In this document: positions 5,445-5,456 of the stretch, piece after piece | Layout: each line of letters begins with the position of its first letter | How positions within the stretch are numbered: position 1 is the stretch's first letter | Assembly: GCF_937858865.1 (NCBI RefSeq) | Contig: NZ_CALLYO010000240.1 | Location: forward strand, 1-5,456 | Direction of reading: 5' to 3' | DNA length: 5,456 nt | DNA from: an uncultured Amaricoccus sp. | GTDB lineage: Bacteria; Pseudomonadota; Alphaproteobacteria; Rhodobacterales; Rhodobacteraceae | Program-made: the position numbers and the translations under genes | The notes under the pieces: model-generated | Database searches by the model: none | What the model was told of the DNA's origin: nothing | The model's input: the letters and a program-made list of their open reading frames with translations, nothing else

Positions 5445-5456
5445 GGCGGCGGGAGG

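Noticed and set aside
1..5456. CRISPR array, tRNA, insertion sequence or defence system
   Set aside because: No regularly spaced repeats, tRNA-like cloverleaf, transposase motifs, terminal inverted repeats or defence-type proteins were seen; the window is explained by housekeeping and membrane protein genes.

Overview
The window is chromosomal DNA from a very GC-rich bacterium. The gene set and the erpA/dgt head-to-head pair close to an xth gene suggest an alphaproteobacterium, probably of the Rhodobacterales. That placement is inferred from protein flavour and gene order; there is no rRNA or other taxonomic marker here. The sequence is densely coding, with six genes on both strands, and nothing in it looks plasmid-, phage- or transposon-derived.

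Layout from left to right: (1) the C-terminal two thirds of an FAD-dependent aromatic-ring monooxygenase, + strand, cut by the window edge; (2) a short leader with two dyads, then a TerC/YjbE-family membrane protein, + strand; (3) exodeoxyribonuclease III (xth), - strand, meeting the TerC gene tail to tail with 6 bp between stops; (4) a 222-bp divergent intergenic region with a strikingly AT-rich patch (15 of 50 bases are G/C at 2391-2440) and a hairpin; (5) a MgtC-type/DUF4010 multi-pass membrane protein, + strand; (6) the A-type Fe-S carrier erpA, - strand, 7 bp from the stop of the previous gene; (7) a 78-bp divergent gap with a 14-bp perfect palindrome, then dgt (dGTPase-like HD hydrolase), + strand; (8) a 98-bp non-coding tail with two hairpins and a 13-bp direct repeat.

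The genes do not form one operon: orientation alternates +,+,-,+,-,+. Themes that recur are DNA and nucleotide maintenance (Xth repairs abasic and oxidised 3' ends; Dgt-type enzymes trim dNTP pools), Fe-S cluster delivery (ErpA), and membrane proteins of families tied to divalent cation homeostasis (TerC, MgtC-like). Any functional link between these is inference. I see no convincing undescribed system. The most interesting items are the non-coding structures ahead of the TerC gene and between xth and the MgtC-like gene, and the DUF4010 protein of unknown function.
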